IMG/VR virus record: IMGVR_UViG_3300017969_003508 | Coordinates: 1 to 40,729 of that record | Length of the DNA: 40,729 nucleotides | From: a virus | Direction: 5' to 3' (one strand) | Notes under the pieces: generated by a model | The model's input: only the letters and a program-made list of their open reading frames with translations | What the model was told of the DNA's origin: nothing | Database searches by the model: none | Translations under genes and position numbers: made by a program | Shown: piece after piece, positions 8,800 through 16,333 of the stretch | Layout: every line of letters begins with the position of its first letter | Numbering within the stretch: position 1 is the first letter of the stretch

Positions 8800-9708
8800 T
8801 TATGATCCAAGTGCTATTGAGTAGACAATTGATGTTTTATCTACATATCCTTTGTTTGTTATATTTACTCTAGTAGCAGGTTCTTGACTAACTTCGCCAC
8901 TAGTCATTTTTACTGTTGAAGGAGATGTGCCTCCAATGGGTGTGCTGTCTATTGTGCTCGATGTAATTGCACTATTGTTTATAGGAATACTTAACCCAGT
9001 CTCATCTATTTTACCTAAAAGAATATTCTCTATTTTTAACACTATTCGATTTGCAGCATTAAACTCTAGATTAGTTGTAGCATTAAAACTACTTACGCCT
9101 AATCCGTTTACATCTACTCCTTTAGTGGTTGTGTATCCTCCGACACTTAAATTTTTTCCAATGCTTGCTCCGCCTCTAGCAATAAATGCTCCTGTTCCTA
9201 CGCCAGTTGAGTCAGTAAGTGCAGTACTTTCTAAAGTTCCAAATTTACCAGGAGAATCTAAAATTTCAAATTCGCCCATTATACTACCGTCTACATTTCC
9301 ATAGTATAGTGTATCGGGAGCATTGATAGGTACAGACCATTGTAATTGTCCATCATCTCTACCTTGAGCTGCTGCACCAACTGTGCCGTCAGAATGAACA
9401 ATGCCTTCGTTGTATAATGTTATCCCAGGATTATCGCTATAAATTTTAAGTACATGATTATTGAGATCTAAATTGAATGTATATCTCAAATTTCTGTACA
9501 AAGTAATCTTTGGATTTTCTCCTGTCTCTCCAGAAAATATAAACCCTGTAGTGCTGTCGTTTATTGTATAATCACTGACGCCGCCAGTGCCGCCTCCGGC
9601 ACCTGCTGCTTGAATAGATAAGGCAATAATATTTCCGTTTGCATCTACACTGAATCCAGGGCTCTTAAAGCCAAACTCAGATTCAAAAGGATTATTTGTT
9701 ACTGGCAT
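8800..9708 (-). CDS. Virion fibre protein with degenerate cupredoxin-like domain
   Basis: 302 residues. Residues about 45-150 resemble the cupredoxin-like domain of the 1467-residue fibre (TLYRNLRYTFNLD here, ELNLRRGLTYVFNLD there, then a GE/G strand ending). The histidine in NNHVLKIYS is kept, but the C-x2-H-x2-M copper loop is replaced by YYGNVDGSIMG, so metal binding is probably lost. The C-terminal half (GTLESTALTDSTGVGTGAF, GGASIGKNLSVGGYTTT) is a typical fibre shaft, ending with VNITNKGYVDK like the 324-residue fibre (MPNKKYVDDAI). It has a GGAG ribosome site and a late promoter 17 bases upstream. It is the first gene of a pair with the 2148-residue protein. Confidence 0.7.
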   Translation of the reverse strand: MPVTNNPFESEFGFKSPGFSVDANGNIIALSIQAAGAGGGTGGVSDYTINDSTTGFIFSGETGENPKITLYRNLRYTFNLDLNNHVLKIYSDNPGITLYNEGIVHSDGTVGAAAQGRDDGQLQWSVPINAPDTLYYGNVDGSIMGEFEILDSPGKFGTLESTALTDSTGVGTGAFIARGGASIGKNLSVGGYTTTKGVDVNGLGVSSFNATTNLEFNAANRIVLKIENILLGKIDETGLSIPINNSAITSSTIDSTPIGGTSPSTVKMTSGEVSQEPATRVNITNKGYVDKTSIVYSIALGS

Positions 9709-9724
9709 TATCTTCTCCGTTACT

Positions 9725-9733
9725 GTATTTATA
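9725..9733 (-). promoter_or_regulatory. T4-type late promoter box
   Basis: The minus strand reads TATAAATAC, the T4 late consensus, followed by GGAGAAG and the ATG at 9708. It overlaps the TAA of the gene before it (9729-9731). It probably drives the 302- and 2148-residue structural genes. Confidence 0.75.
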
Positions 9734-10124
9734 CGTCACTCAATGTATGATAATAATCTGCACTGAACATAATTCTGCAACCTGCTACGTTTTGATTTGC
9801 AGGATTAGCTAAAAGTACAAATGTAGATGAGTCTACCGTTGCATCTAATGTAACTAATTTTTCTTGTATATTAGCCCTTCCTACAATAGAAATACTTGCA
9901 TCGTTTGGACCTGCTATAACAATAGCTTTTAATATCTCTTTACTATCTCTTCCATGATCTACTACAATTGTGTATTCCGCAGCCACTACTTCTCCAACAT
10001 GCCACGAATCTACTACTGTATTTTCGTAAACTTGCTTCCAACGAGGACTATGTGAAAATTGTGTATTGTTTTTTAATTTTAGAGTGCCGTTTGCACCCCT
10101 AGCAAAATACGTGTTAAAATCCAT
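9729..10124 (-). CDS. Small putative virion protein, 131 residues
   Basis: Not recognised by function. The protein begins MDFNTYFARGANGTLKLKN and is predicted to be mostly beta strand, with no membrane segment and no cysteine motif. The segment VDSWHVGEVVAAEYTIVVD and later short beta strands suggest a compact beta-sandwich. It has an AGGA ribosome site 8 bases before the ATG and a late-promoter-like box at 10150-10159. It starts a minus-strand run of structural genes and diverges from the plus-strand oxygenase block, so a small tail or capsid-associated protein is the most economical reading. Confidence 0.65.
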   Translation of the reverse strand: MDFNTYFARGANGTLKLKNNTQFSHSPRWKQVYENTVVDSWHVGEVVAAEYTIVVDHGRDSKEILKAIVIAGPNDASISIVGRANIQEKLVTLDATVDSSTFVLLANPANQNVAGCRIMFSADYYHTLSDV

Positions 10125-10149
10125 TGTTTATCCTAAGTTCAATATTAAT

Positions 10150-10159
10150 AATATTTATC
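10150..10159 (-). promoter_or_regulatory. Late promoter-like box, divergent region
   Basis: The minus strand reads GATAAATATT, one base from the T4 late core TATAAATA, 26 bases before the ATG at 10124. The first T is replaced by G, as in the boxes at 23912, 32514 and 37629, so this variant may be accepted by this phage's late sigma factor. Confidence 0.6.
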
Positions 10160-10165
10160 TAATTC

Positions 10166-10188
10166 TATAATAAGTAATTAAACAGGAG
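10166..10188 (+). promoter_or_regulatory. Sigma70 -10 element and ribosome site for the oxygenase block
   Basis: TATAAT at 10166-10171 and AGGAG at 10184-10188 precede the ATG at 10200. No good -35 element is found at 16-18 bases, so this would be a weaker or activator-dependent early/middle promoter. Back to back with the minus-strand late box, it makes a divergent control region in the gap 10125-10199. Confidence 0.45.
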
Positions 10189-10199
10189 TAATAAAAAAT

Positions 10200-10925
10200 A
10201 TGTTCAAGAAATCAGTCGTACTAAATTTGTATACAGCTAATCCTGCTGCGTACGAAACTGCCAAGCCGAACTGGGGTAAAGACAAACCAAAACCTAGCTG
10301 GTTGAAAGAATTAAAAACAAGTATGACAATGTGGTGGGATCATCTAGGAATGTGGGGTAAAACAAGTACAGTTGCTATATGTCCTGGAATTAGAGAATAT
10401 ATAGCTACTCCTATTCATCAAAATATGTGGGCTGATTTAGATATAAGAGTTAATCCAGACGGCACATTTACAACATCTGCAGAAATGAGACCATGGGATG
10501 TTCATGTAAGCGAGCATCCAGAAATTCAATGGAAAGGTCTTTATACAGGAAAAAGGCTTGCACTAAAATTAGATAATCCCTGGAAGGCTGTTTCTGATTC
10601 TCCTATTAATTACTTAATGTGTGAATCTCACTATTCTACTAATTATTTTAGAGATCGGCAAGTATGGATGAGTCCAGGCGTTACAAATTACAAATATCAG
10701 CACAGCTTAAATGTACACTTAAATTGTCCTGTCAAAGAAGAACCTTATATAGTTTCTTTAAAATATGATTGTCCGTTAATAAGTATATTTCCTATGACAG
10801 ACAGGCACGTAGAAATTAGACATCATTTAATTGATCAAGATCAATGGAATAAAATTGGCAGCCAAATGCCAATGACAATGGTTGGAAGATATTATAGACA
10901 AAAAGGAGTCAAAAAGCTACAATGA
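10200..10925 (+). CDS. Unknown phage protein, paralog of the following gene
   Basis: 241 residues, rich in Trp and Tyr, with no membrane segment. Function is not recognised. Its centre (ICPGIREYIATPIHQNMWAD) and C-terminal half (SPGVTNYKYQHSLNVHLNCP, then DCPLISIFPMTDRHVEIR) align by eye with CPAFVNQYKNTF and EPMIYVRFNTTDRIQLKKF in the next gene, so the pair are distant paralogs. The overall pattern, a PSW near the N-terminus, a CPGI motif and a late MTDR motif, recalls conserved hypothetical proteins of marine phages, but I cannot name a family. AGGAG lies 11 bases before the ATG, and the ATGA stop/start overlap with the next gene implies coupled translation. It is first in a four-gene run with two oxygenases, so a shared glycan or small-molecule pathway is possible. 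Confidence 0.7.
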   Translation: MFKKSVVLNLYTANPAAYETAKPNWGKDKPKPSWLKELKTSMTMWWDHLGMWGKTSTVAICPGIREYIATPIHQNMWADLDIRVNPDGTFTTSAEMRPWDVHVSEHPEIQWKGLYTGKRLALKLDNPWKAVSDSPINYLMCESHYSTNYFRDRQVWMSPGVTNYKYQHSLNVHLNCPVKEEPYIVSLKYDCPLISIFPMTDRHVEIRHHLIDQDQWNKIGSQMPMTMVGRYYRQKGVKKLQ

Positions 10926-11632
10926 AGACAGTTTACTGGGCACCTTGGGGACATCCTAGTTCTGAACTTGCAGAACGTTTTATTTCCTATTCCGATCCTG
11001 TTAATGTCTTACAAGATCTACAATTACTTAATAATAAAAATAATAAACAAGACAATTTTTTAAATTGTCCTGCATTTGTTAATCAATATAAAAATACATT
11101 TATGTTCAAGAGTCCTACTTTTGCAGATATAGAAATTAGAGGCAATGAAATAGTAGGACATAATGGTACAACTAACAAACATCTTATTACTAAACAACCT
11201 AGTTTAATAAATTCTCATACAATTAAAGTATATGCTAATTGGATATTTTTTTGCGAAGAAGAATTACATATGGAGTCTATGCATCCTTTTATGCATAGAA
11301 CTACTGCATCAAATCATGGTTATTATGTGCCGGGAGGTTTTGATATTAGTCAATGGTTTAGACCATTAGAATATGCATTCCAACTTTTTCCTGATGAGAC
11401 TAAATTTAAGATTAATCAAGACGAGCCTATGATATATGTTAGATTTAACACTACAGACAGAATACAATTAAAAAAATTTAGATTATCGCAAGAATTATTT
11501 GATCATTCTATTAGTTGTGTTAGATTGAAAGATTTCTGGCATCAACGTAATTTAAAAAAATTATATGAAATGTTTAATCAGTCTAGAATTAAAAAAAATA
11601 TTCTCAAAGAAATAAAAAATAATATTATGTAA
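10922..11632 (+). CDS. Unknown phage protein, paralog of the preceding gene
   Basis: 236 residues. It shares with its upstream neighbour a CP-(A/G)-(F/I) segment, a W-containing strand followed by a Cys/Glu- and His-rich stretch (FFCEEELHMESMHPFMHR here, YLMCESHYSTNYFRDR there) and a TTDR/MTDR motif. The His/Glu-rich stretch near residues 118-135 could bind a metal, but no known catalytic motif is complete. The C-terminus is Lys/Asn-rich and basic. It starts in the stop codon of the previous gene and is followed 10 bases later by an oxygenase gene. Function unknown; paralogy is by eye. Confidence 0.7.
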   Translation: MKTVYWAPWGHPSSELAERFISYSDPVNVLQDLQLLNNKNNKQDNFLNCPAFVNQYKNTFMFKSPTFADIEIRGNEIVGHNGTTNKHLITKQPSLINSHTIKVYANWIFFCEEELHMESMHPFMHRTTASNHGYYVPGGFDISQWFRPLEYAFQLFPDETKFKINQDEPMIYVRFNTTDRIQLKKFRLSQELFDHSISCVRLKDFWHQRNLKKLYEMFNQSRIKKNILKEIKNNIM

Positions 11633-11642
11633 AGTACACTAA

Positions 11643-12209
11643 ATGCAAAATCTACAGTTATTTCCTACCAATGTTTACAAAGATTATATTAACGAAAACA
11701 TGAGATTAGATCTTCTATCTCTATGTAACAAATATACGGCGGAAACAACTACAAATTTATTACACATAGAAAACTTTCCTAGCACCCTTGCAAATCAAGA
11801 ATTGCAAAACAATGTCAATAATGAAATAGTTGTAAAAATGGTTTTCAATTTTTTGTTTGAAAAAGTGAAGGAAATATCGTATGCTAACGGCGTTACACTA
11901 ACACAAGAAGATATAAGGCCGTATGGCTTTTTTAGTTCTATGAATAAAGGTGCATACCTAAGACAACATAGTCATAAGGATTGTAAATTTAGTGGTATAA
12001 TATATTTAGAAGTAGGTGACGATGTTCCTGGGTTACTTTTTCACGATCCTAGACCTTTGGCAAAATTTACAAATTCTCAAGAACATCAATCCCTATATCA
12101 AGTAAAAGCAGAAAATAATTTATTATTAATATGGGATAATTGGTTAGACCATGAAGTATTACCAAAAAGCAATGCCCAACCTAGAAAGTCATTTACATTT
12201 AATTTATAA
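11643..12209 (+). CDS. 2OG-Fe(II) oxygenase-like protein
   Basis: 188 residues. The iron site reads His109-Ser-His111, followed by FSGIIYLEVGDD and LLFHDPRP, then WLDHEV with His170 and a final RKSFTFN with Arg181. This order (HxH, SGxxYL, DPR, H-V-P, RxSxxFN) is that of the putative 2OG-Fe(II) oxygenase family found in many marine phages, where HxH is an accepted variant of the usual HxD. Such enzymes hydroxylate proteins, nucleotides or sugars with 2-oxoglutarate and oxygen. The start follows the previous stop by about 10 bases. The substrate cannot be inferred from sequence. It pairs with another oxygenase directly downstream. Confidence 0.78.
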   Translation: MQNLQLFPTNVYKDYINENMRLDLLSLCNKYTAETTTNLLHIENFPSTLANQELQNNVNNEIVVKMVFNFLFEKVKEISYANGVTLTQEDIRPYGFFSSMNKGAYLRQHSHKDCKFSGIIYLEVGDDVPGLLFHDPRPLAKFTNSQEHQSLYQVKAENNLLLIWDNWLDHEVLPKSNAQPRKSFTFNL

Positions 12210-12218
12210 GGAAAGCTA

Positions 12219-12815
12219 ATGGATAGTGATTTTAAAGAACATATTATGTGGATGGAAGTTCCTGTACACTTCTGGGAATTTTCTATGCACGATAGCCAAG
12301 AGTATACTGTAAATGAATTACACAAAGAAATAGAAAAAATCATTAAAAAAGTAGGCGATGGTCAAAAAAATGCTACAAATGTCAAGGCCATGATGACAAA
12401 ATGGAATATGTTAGAATATAAACCATTTGAACTGATTGCAAAAAAAGCTGCAAAAATTTGCGAAGATTGGCATGCAGAAAAAACAGATTTAGATCTTGTA
12501 ACTTTTATGACTACATGTTGGGGATCTATATATACTAGAGGAAACTACAGCGAAAGGCATGCTCATGTACCTGCTTTATATAGTTGGGTATACTACGTTA
12601 AAGTCGATGATAATTCTGCTCCTATATACTTTCCTAATAATCCAGGATTTTACTATAAACCTACAAGCGGTACGGGAATTATTTTTCCCGGATGGTTAGA
12701 TCATGAAGTTCCGCCGCACGAAAGTGACGATGAACGAATAATTGTTGTTGGTAATATAGAAGGAACAGGTAGTGTCAACTACCCTCAACGTTCCTTCTTA
12801 GATACAAAGAATTAA
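12219..12815 (+). CDS. Second 2OG-Fe(II) oxygenase-like protein
   Basis: 198 residues. The iron-ligand set is again HxH (His114-Ala-His116), with WVYYVKVDD replacing the SGxYYL strand, then GIIFPGWLDHEVPPH with His162 and DERIIVVGNI with Arg173. The double-stranded beta-helix order matches the neighbouring oxygenase, but the two are too diverged to be a recent duplication. AAGGA precedes the ATG by about 8 bases. The stop TAA overlaps the stop of the opposite-strand carbamoyltransferase by 4 bases, with no hairpin terminator in the junction. An enzyme acting on the same glycan or nucleotide as the adjacent sugar genes is one option; iron-dependent modification of a virion or host protein is another. 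Confidence 0.75.
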   Translation: MDSDFKEHIMWMEVPVHFWEFSMHDSQEYTVNELHKEIEKIIKKVGDGQKNATNVKAMMTKWNMLEYKPFELIAKKAAKICEDWHAEKTDLDLVTFMTTCWGSIYTRGNYSERHAHVPALYSWVYYVKVDDNSAPIYFPNNPGFYYKPTSGTGIIFPGWLDHEVPPHESDDERIIVVGNIEGTGSVNYPQRSFLDTKN

Positions 12816-14614
12816 TCATTTTTTATTGTAACTAACTTTCCTAATTCAGGAAGATATAAGTATTCTATTTGACTATTTGCAAGAGTGCGCAAAGCATCAT
12901 CTAAAGTTTCTACTAAAGGTTCACCGCCTAAATTAAAACTTGTATTAAAAATAATAGGACAGCCTGTTACTTTTTTAAATTCTTTAATTAATCTATAGTA
13001 TAAAGGATTTTGTTCTTCGGTAACAGTTTGAATACGACACGTACCATCTACATGAATAATTGACGGAATCTTTTCTTCTACTCCTGGCTTACAATTTACA
13101 GCATACATCATGTAAGGTGTTTCTTCCATGCCTCTTAAATCAAACCAATCGTGTACATCTTCTTTAAGAATACTTCCTGCAAATGGTCTAAAATATTCTC
13201 TACGCTTTACAGTATTAACATGATCTTTTCCGTTAGGATCTGTAGGATCATATAGGATACTCCTGTTACCTAACGCTCTTGGACCAGCTTCTGACTTTCC
13301 TTGGAATAAACTTACAATATTTTTGGACGTAATTAATTCGATGACATCTTCATCCGATGCATTGCTAATTTCTGCATTATATTGTTCAACCAAATTATAT
13401 AATTTGTCGTAGGATGGTTCAAAACCAAGATATATTTTATCTTTTGAGTAATCTACAGGTTCAAACTCATGCTCAAAGTTAGATATTAAGTCGTGCCATA
13501 CTAATAATGCTGCACCAATAGCAGTTCCTGCATCGGAGCTAATTGGTTCTACATATAAATTAATATTTTGCTTATTAAGTTCTTCTAAGTACCAATAGTT
13601 TGCAACACAATTAAGACCATAACCTCCACACAGAACAACATTTTTGTTTCCTGTTCTTTTTACTGCATCGAGTATTAAAGTAAGTGCTTGCTGTTGTGTT
13701 GCTTTTTGCACAGCATATGCAACGTCTCTTCTATTTTGAAGCTTTGTTAAATCATCAGTATCGCGGTTTGATAAAAATTCGTTTAATCCTCTATCAATGT
13801 ATGCACCATTCGGATAAGTAGAATAAATTAAATTTTTATTAGCATAACCTGTATGTTCATCTATAACATTTGGAACTTTAGGATTTTCTTTACCGTATGG
13901 CGCTAACCCCATTGTTTTGCCTGCTTCGATAAAATGCCATCCGCAGTAGTGTGTAGCTGCTTCATAAATTTTTGTTATACCTGCATGTGTACCTAAAACT
14001 GCTTCACAATCTGAATCTTCTTCAAACCATATTGCTGTAGACATTTTATCTGTTTTGTATGTAGGAACTTCGTCATTACCACAAGCATGTTTGTACAACG
14101 TCTCAACTTTATTAGGGTACTCTACATTAAAAATAGTTTCTGTTTCCCAAACTCTTCTAGATTCATCGTCTACTTTTACTTCGAAACCAGATCCTGCGCC
14201 GTCAATAACTACAGCAGTTGCAGTTTCAAATCCACTACGATAAAAAGCACAGGCAGCGTGTAGTTTATGGTGGATACTTCCTAAGTCGATAATTTGTGGG
14301 TGTTGATATTCTCCTGGAGACTGCCAGCTAATTAATCCTAGTTTTCTAGCCATAGAAAAATATATATCTTCCCCTGTATAATCTACTTTAGGAGAAAACT
14401 GTTCTAAAGTTGCAGTATGTGCAATTACAAGATAGTCTAATTTATCCGTATAATCTAAAATTTTTGCCATGCCGCCAAAAGGAGTTCCGTCATATTTTAC
14501 TCTTGAAATCCGTTCTTCTTCTATAGAAAATACTACTTCTCCATTTTTAAGCAAGCATAATGCACCGTTATGGCCGCGTACTAATGCTGCAATCCAAATA
14601 TCTTTTTCTTTCAT
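12812..14614 (-). CDS. NodU/CmcH-family O-carbamoyltransferase
   Basis: 600 residues, the usual length of the family. The N-terminal Kae1-like domain shows GHNGALCLLKNGE with His15, IEEERISRVKYDG and the metal-site stretch IHHKLHAACAFYRSGF followed by VIDGAGSG. The middle has CGGYGLNCVANYWYLEEL. The C-terminal domain has SEAGPRALGNRSILYDP, REYFRPFAGSIL and IIFNTSFNLGGEPLV. All are hallmarks of carbamoyltransferases that move a carbamoyl group from carbamoyl phosphate, via carbamoyl-AMP, to a hydroxyl on a sugar or antibiotic. It is second in a two-gene unit, 3 bases after the GT9 gene, behind a consensus sigma70 promoter. A carbamoylated glycan made early in infection is the natural inference; the acceptor is unknown. 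Confidence 0.92.
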   Translation of the reverse strand: MKEKDIWIAALVRGHNGALCLLKNGEVVFSIEEERISRVKYDGTPFGGMAKILDYTDKLDYLVIAHTATLEQFSPKVDYTGEDIYFSMARKLGLISWQSPGEYQHPQIIDLGSIHHKLHAACAFYRSGFETATAVVIDGAGSGFEVKVDDESRRVWETETIFNVEYPNKVETLYKHACGNDEVPTYKTDKMSTAIWFEEDSDCEAVLGTHAGITKIYEAATHYCGWHFIEAGKTMGLAPYGKENPKVPNVIDEHTGYANKNLIYSTYPNGAYIDRGLNEFLSNRDTDDLTKLQNRRDVAYAVQKATQQQALTLILDAVKRTGNKNVVLCGGYGLNCVANYWYLEELNKQNINLYVEPISSDAGTAIGAALLVWHDLISNFEHEFEPVDYSKDKIYLGFEPSYDKLYNLVEQYNAEISNASDEDVIELITSKNIVSLFQGKSEAGPRALGNRSILYDPTDPNGKDHVNTVKRREYFRPFAGSILKEDVHDWFDLRGMEETPYMMYAVNCKPGVEEKIPSIIHVDGTCRIQTVTEEQNPLYYRLIKEFKKVTGCPIIFNTSFNLGGEPLVETLDDALRTLANSQIEYLYLPELGKLVTIKND

Positions 14615-14617
14615 AAA

Positions 14618-15541
14618 TTATTTTACCTTTGATTTAATATCGTCTAATATTTTTTTGAAAAAATCGTTCTCTTCTTCAGGAGTGAAATCCATACAAGTAT
14701 CGTTATAACGATTAGCAATATCTCCGTCTAAACCACCTTCTAGCAGCCTAATCGGAAAATATCTTATATCTACTGGCTGCTTTTGTAATACTTGAAAATA
14801 TTCAGGATATGTAACATTTTCTGCAAATGTGCTGCCTAAGATTACTGTACCCGGTTTGCCACAAGCATACGCTATATGTTGTCCTACACTATCACAACCT
14901 ACAAAATAATCACTTGCTTCTATAATAGCAGCCCATTGCCGCAGACCTGTTTGAATTTTAAAAGTTTTATCTTCTACTTCTAAAAATTCTCCCATATAAA
15001 TTACATTATATTGTTTTTGTAATTCATCTACTAATTTTAAATATGTTGATAGACTTAACGATCTACTCATTTCGTCTATGATTTCTGTATGCTTTGGTTG
15101 AGCAGATCTTCCAAAAGGTTGTATTACAATAGTTTTTTCTTTGCCTTGTTGATTTTTTGCGTTTTGTAAGGCATCTAATGCATTTATTTCTTCTGCTTTG
15201 TTTAATACGATTTTTGGTATTTCAAGATCTGAATGATCATCAGTTTCATTTATTTCTGCGTCAAATGCTTGTATTAGATTTTTTTGTTGATTATAGTAAC
15301 CATGATTTCTATACGGTTCTGGAGTAACCATTTGATTAGGCTTAATATAATTTTCAAAAGCATTTTTATCATTTGCTGTAAATACTAGATCTTGTAATTC
15401 CTTAATACCGACAAAGAATTCTAAACCTGATTCTGCAAAGATATAAAAATTATCTCCGTGTTTCTTTTTATATTTAATTAGTGCAGGAATACTGCATATT
15501 ACACGGCCGGCGCCGCCTGTAATTGAAAAAACTTTTTTCAT
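14618..15541 (-). CDS. GT9 family glycosyltransferase, heptosyltransferase-like
   Basis: 307 residues with the GT-B layout of ADP-heptose:LPS heptosyltransferases. It has an N-terminal glycine loop (SITGGAGRVICSIPAL), a central VIQPFGRSAQPK strand-loop in the place of the family's donor-site region, and VGCDSVGQHIAYACGKPG followed by ILGST, which matches the GT9 D-x-G-x-x-H-x-A-x-A-x-x-x-P motif. Residue 13 is Arg where classical WaaC-type enzymes have Asp in the GD motif, a residue proposed as catalytic base. The activity may therefore be altered, or the donor may differ from ADP-heptose. The window also encodes ADP-heptose synthesis, so heptose remains the best guess. The start is supported by TAGGTG 6 bases upstream. 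It leads an operon with the carbamoyltransferase. Confidence 0.8.
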   Translation of the reverse strand: MKKVFSITGGAGRVICSIPALIKYKKKHGDNFYIFAESGLEFFVGIKELQDLVFTANDKNAFENYIKPNQMVTPEPYRNHGYYNQQKNLIQAFDAEINETDDHSDLEIPKIVLNKAEEINALDALQNAKNQQGKEKTIVIQPFGRSAQPKHTEIIDEMSRSLSLSTYLKLVDELQKQYNVIYMGEFLEVEDKTFKIQTGLRQWAAIIEASDYFVGCDSVGQHIAYACGKPGTVILGSTFAENVTYPEYFQVLQKQPVDIRYFPIRLLEGGLDGDIANRYNDTCMDFTPEEENDFFKKILDDIKSKVK

Positions 15542-15545
15542 GAAA

Positions 15546-15599
15546 ACACCTAGTTCAGTTTATACATATAATAATTATACAATAAACCAGACTAGGTGT
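15546..15599. repeat. Nested 54-bp inverted repeat spanning a promoter
   Basis: The outer arms are ACACCTAGT (15546-15554) and ACTAGGTGT (15591-15599). Inner arms GTTTAT/ATAAAC pair after a 3x3 mismatch, and the core TATAATAATTATA is itself a palindrome. It lies between the structural block and the GT9 gene and contains the -10 element. It could be an operator, a terminator for the late transcript from the right (short T4 tract beyond the left arm), or both. Confidence 0.6.
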
Positions 15600-15602
15600 C
15601 AA
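15574..15602 (-). promoter_or_regulatory. Perfect sigma70 consensus promoter for the GT9-carbamoyltransferase unit
   Basis: The minus strand has TTGACA (15597-15602), a 17-base spacer, and TATAAT (15574-15579), followed about 30 bases later by the GT9 ATG. All twelve consensus bases match, so host RNA polymerase should read it strongly. This marks the unit as early, unlike the late-box structural genes around it. Confidence 0.85.
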
Positions 15603-15615
15603 GAAGTGATTTAAT

Positions 15616-16323
15616 TTAGCCTGCTAATCTAGCAGTAAGAAAATCTACAAACGCTTGTTGATCTGCTTGTACAGTTCTCCAATGAGCTAGATAATCTTCT
15701 TTATCTTCATCAGCTAAAACAATATACTCTATTGTATGCTCTTCCGGTGTGCCATCTAAGAATGTAATTGGCTCTGGAAAACGCACAATATCAGGATCGG
15801 GATCTGTATCGTTTTCAATACCAGAAATCATTCTACCTGTATCTGCAAGAATTTCAGTATAAAGATCTAATGTTTCTTGCGTATACGGAGGAATTTCCTC
15901 TTGCTCCCGAATTGGAACATATATAGGTTTTCTAGATTGCTTTGCTAATATTTTTTGCTCTGCAAGATCAAGATTAGGTACATCCTTTACTTCTGGATCA
16001 GCAGGAACAACTCCTGCTTCCTGTTCTTCTAGTAAACGCTGTCTTTCTGCTGCAATTTCTGCTGCTTGTTGCTCTAATACCGCATTTTCTATTTCACGTG
16101 CTTCGTGTATAATAGGTGCTATATTATCATTATAGTCATCAGATCCTGGCTTAATTATTCTTTCTTCGAACCAATAATCACCTGTCTCTGGCATAGTTAT
16201 TTCTTCGTCTACTTGTAACCATGCAAGGCCTGTTGAATTTACAAAGTCAGCATTTCCTTCGCTCATAGTATGTTCGACTACCTTTAATCCGTATTTGTTT
16301 GTTATTGTAGTAAAATACCTCAT
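15616..16323 (-). CDS. Unknown protein after the adhesin gene, possible fibre-assembly factor
   Basis: 235 residues, acidic. Residues about 70-102 form an Ala/Glu/Gln-rich helix (ENAVLEQQAAEIAAERQR) with coiled-coil character, followed by a Pro/Glu-rich segment and a C-terminal region around FPEPITFLDGTPEEHTIEYI that looks globular. There is no membrane segment. A strong AAGGAGG ribosome site sits 7 bases before the ATG. It is the last gene of the unit that begins with the 1902-residue fibre and directly follows the glycine-rich adhesin. In T4-like phages this position is often taken by fibre chaperones or adhesins, so an assembly role is plausible but rests only on context. Confidence 0.6.
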   Translation of the reverse strand: MRYFTTITNKYGLKVVEHTMSEGNADFVNSTGLAWLQVDEEITMPETGDYWFEERIIKPGSDDYNDNIAPIIHEAREIENAVLEQQAAEIAAERQRLLEEQEAGVVPADPEVKDVPNLDLAEQKILAKQSRKPIYVPIREQEEIPPYTQETLDLYTEILADTGRMISGIENDTDPDPDIVRFPEPITFLDGTPEEHTIEYIVLADEDKEDYLAHWRTVQADQQAFVDFLTARLAG

Positions 16324-16333
16324 TTATGCCTCC

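Noticed and set aside
8800-9708. Functional cupredoxin in the 302-residue fibre
   Set aside because: The domain order resembles the cupredoxin of the 1467-residue fibre, but the Cys and second His ligands are missing, so copper binding is not claimed.
15546-15599. Insertion-sequence ends or an attachment site
   Set aside because: There is no transposase or integrase and no flanking target duplication. The symmetry is centred on a promoter, so an operator or terminator is more likely.
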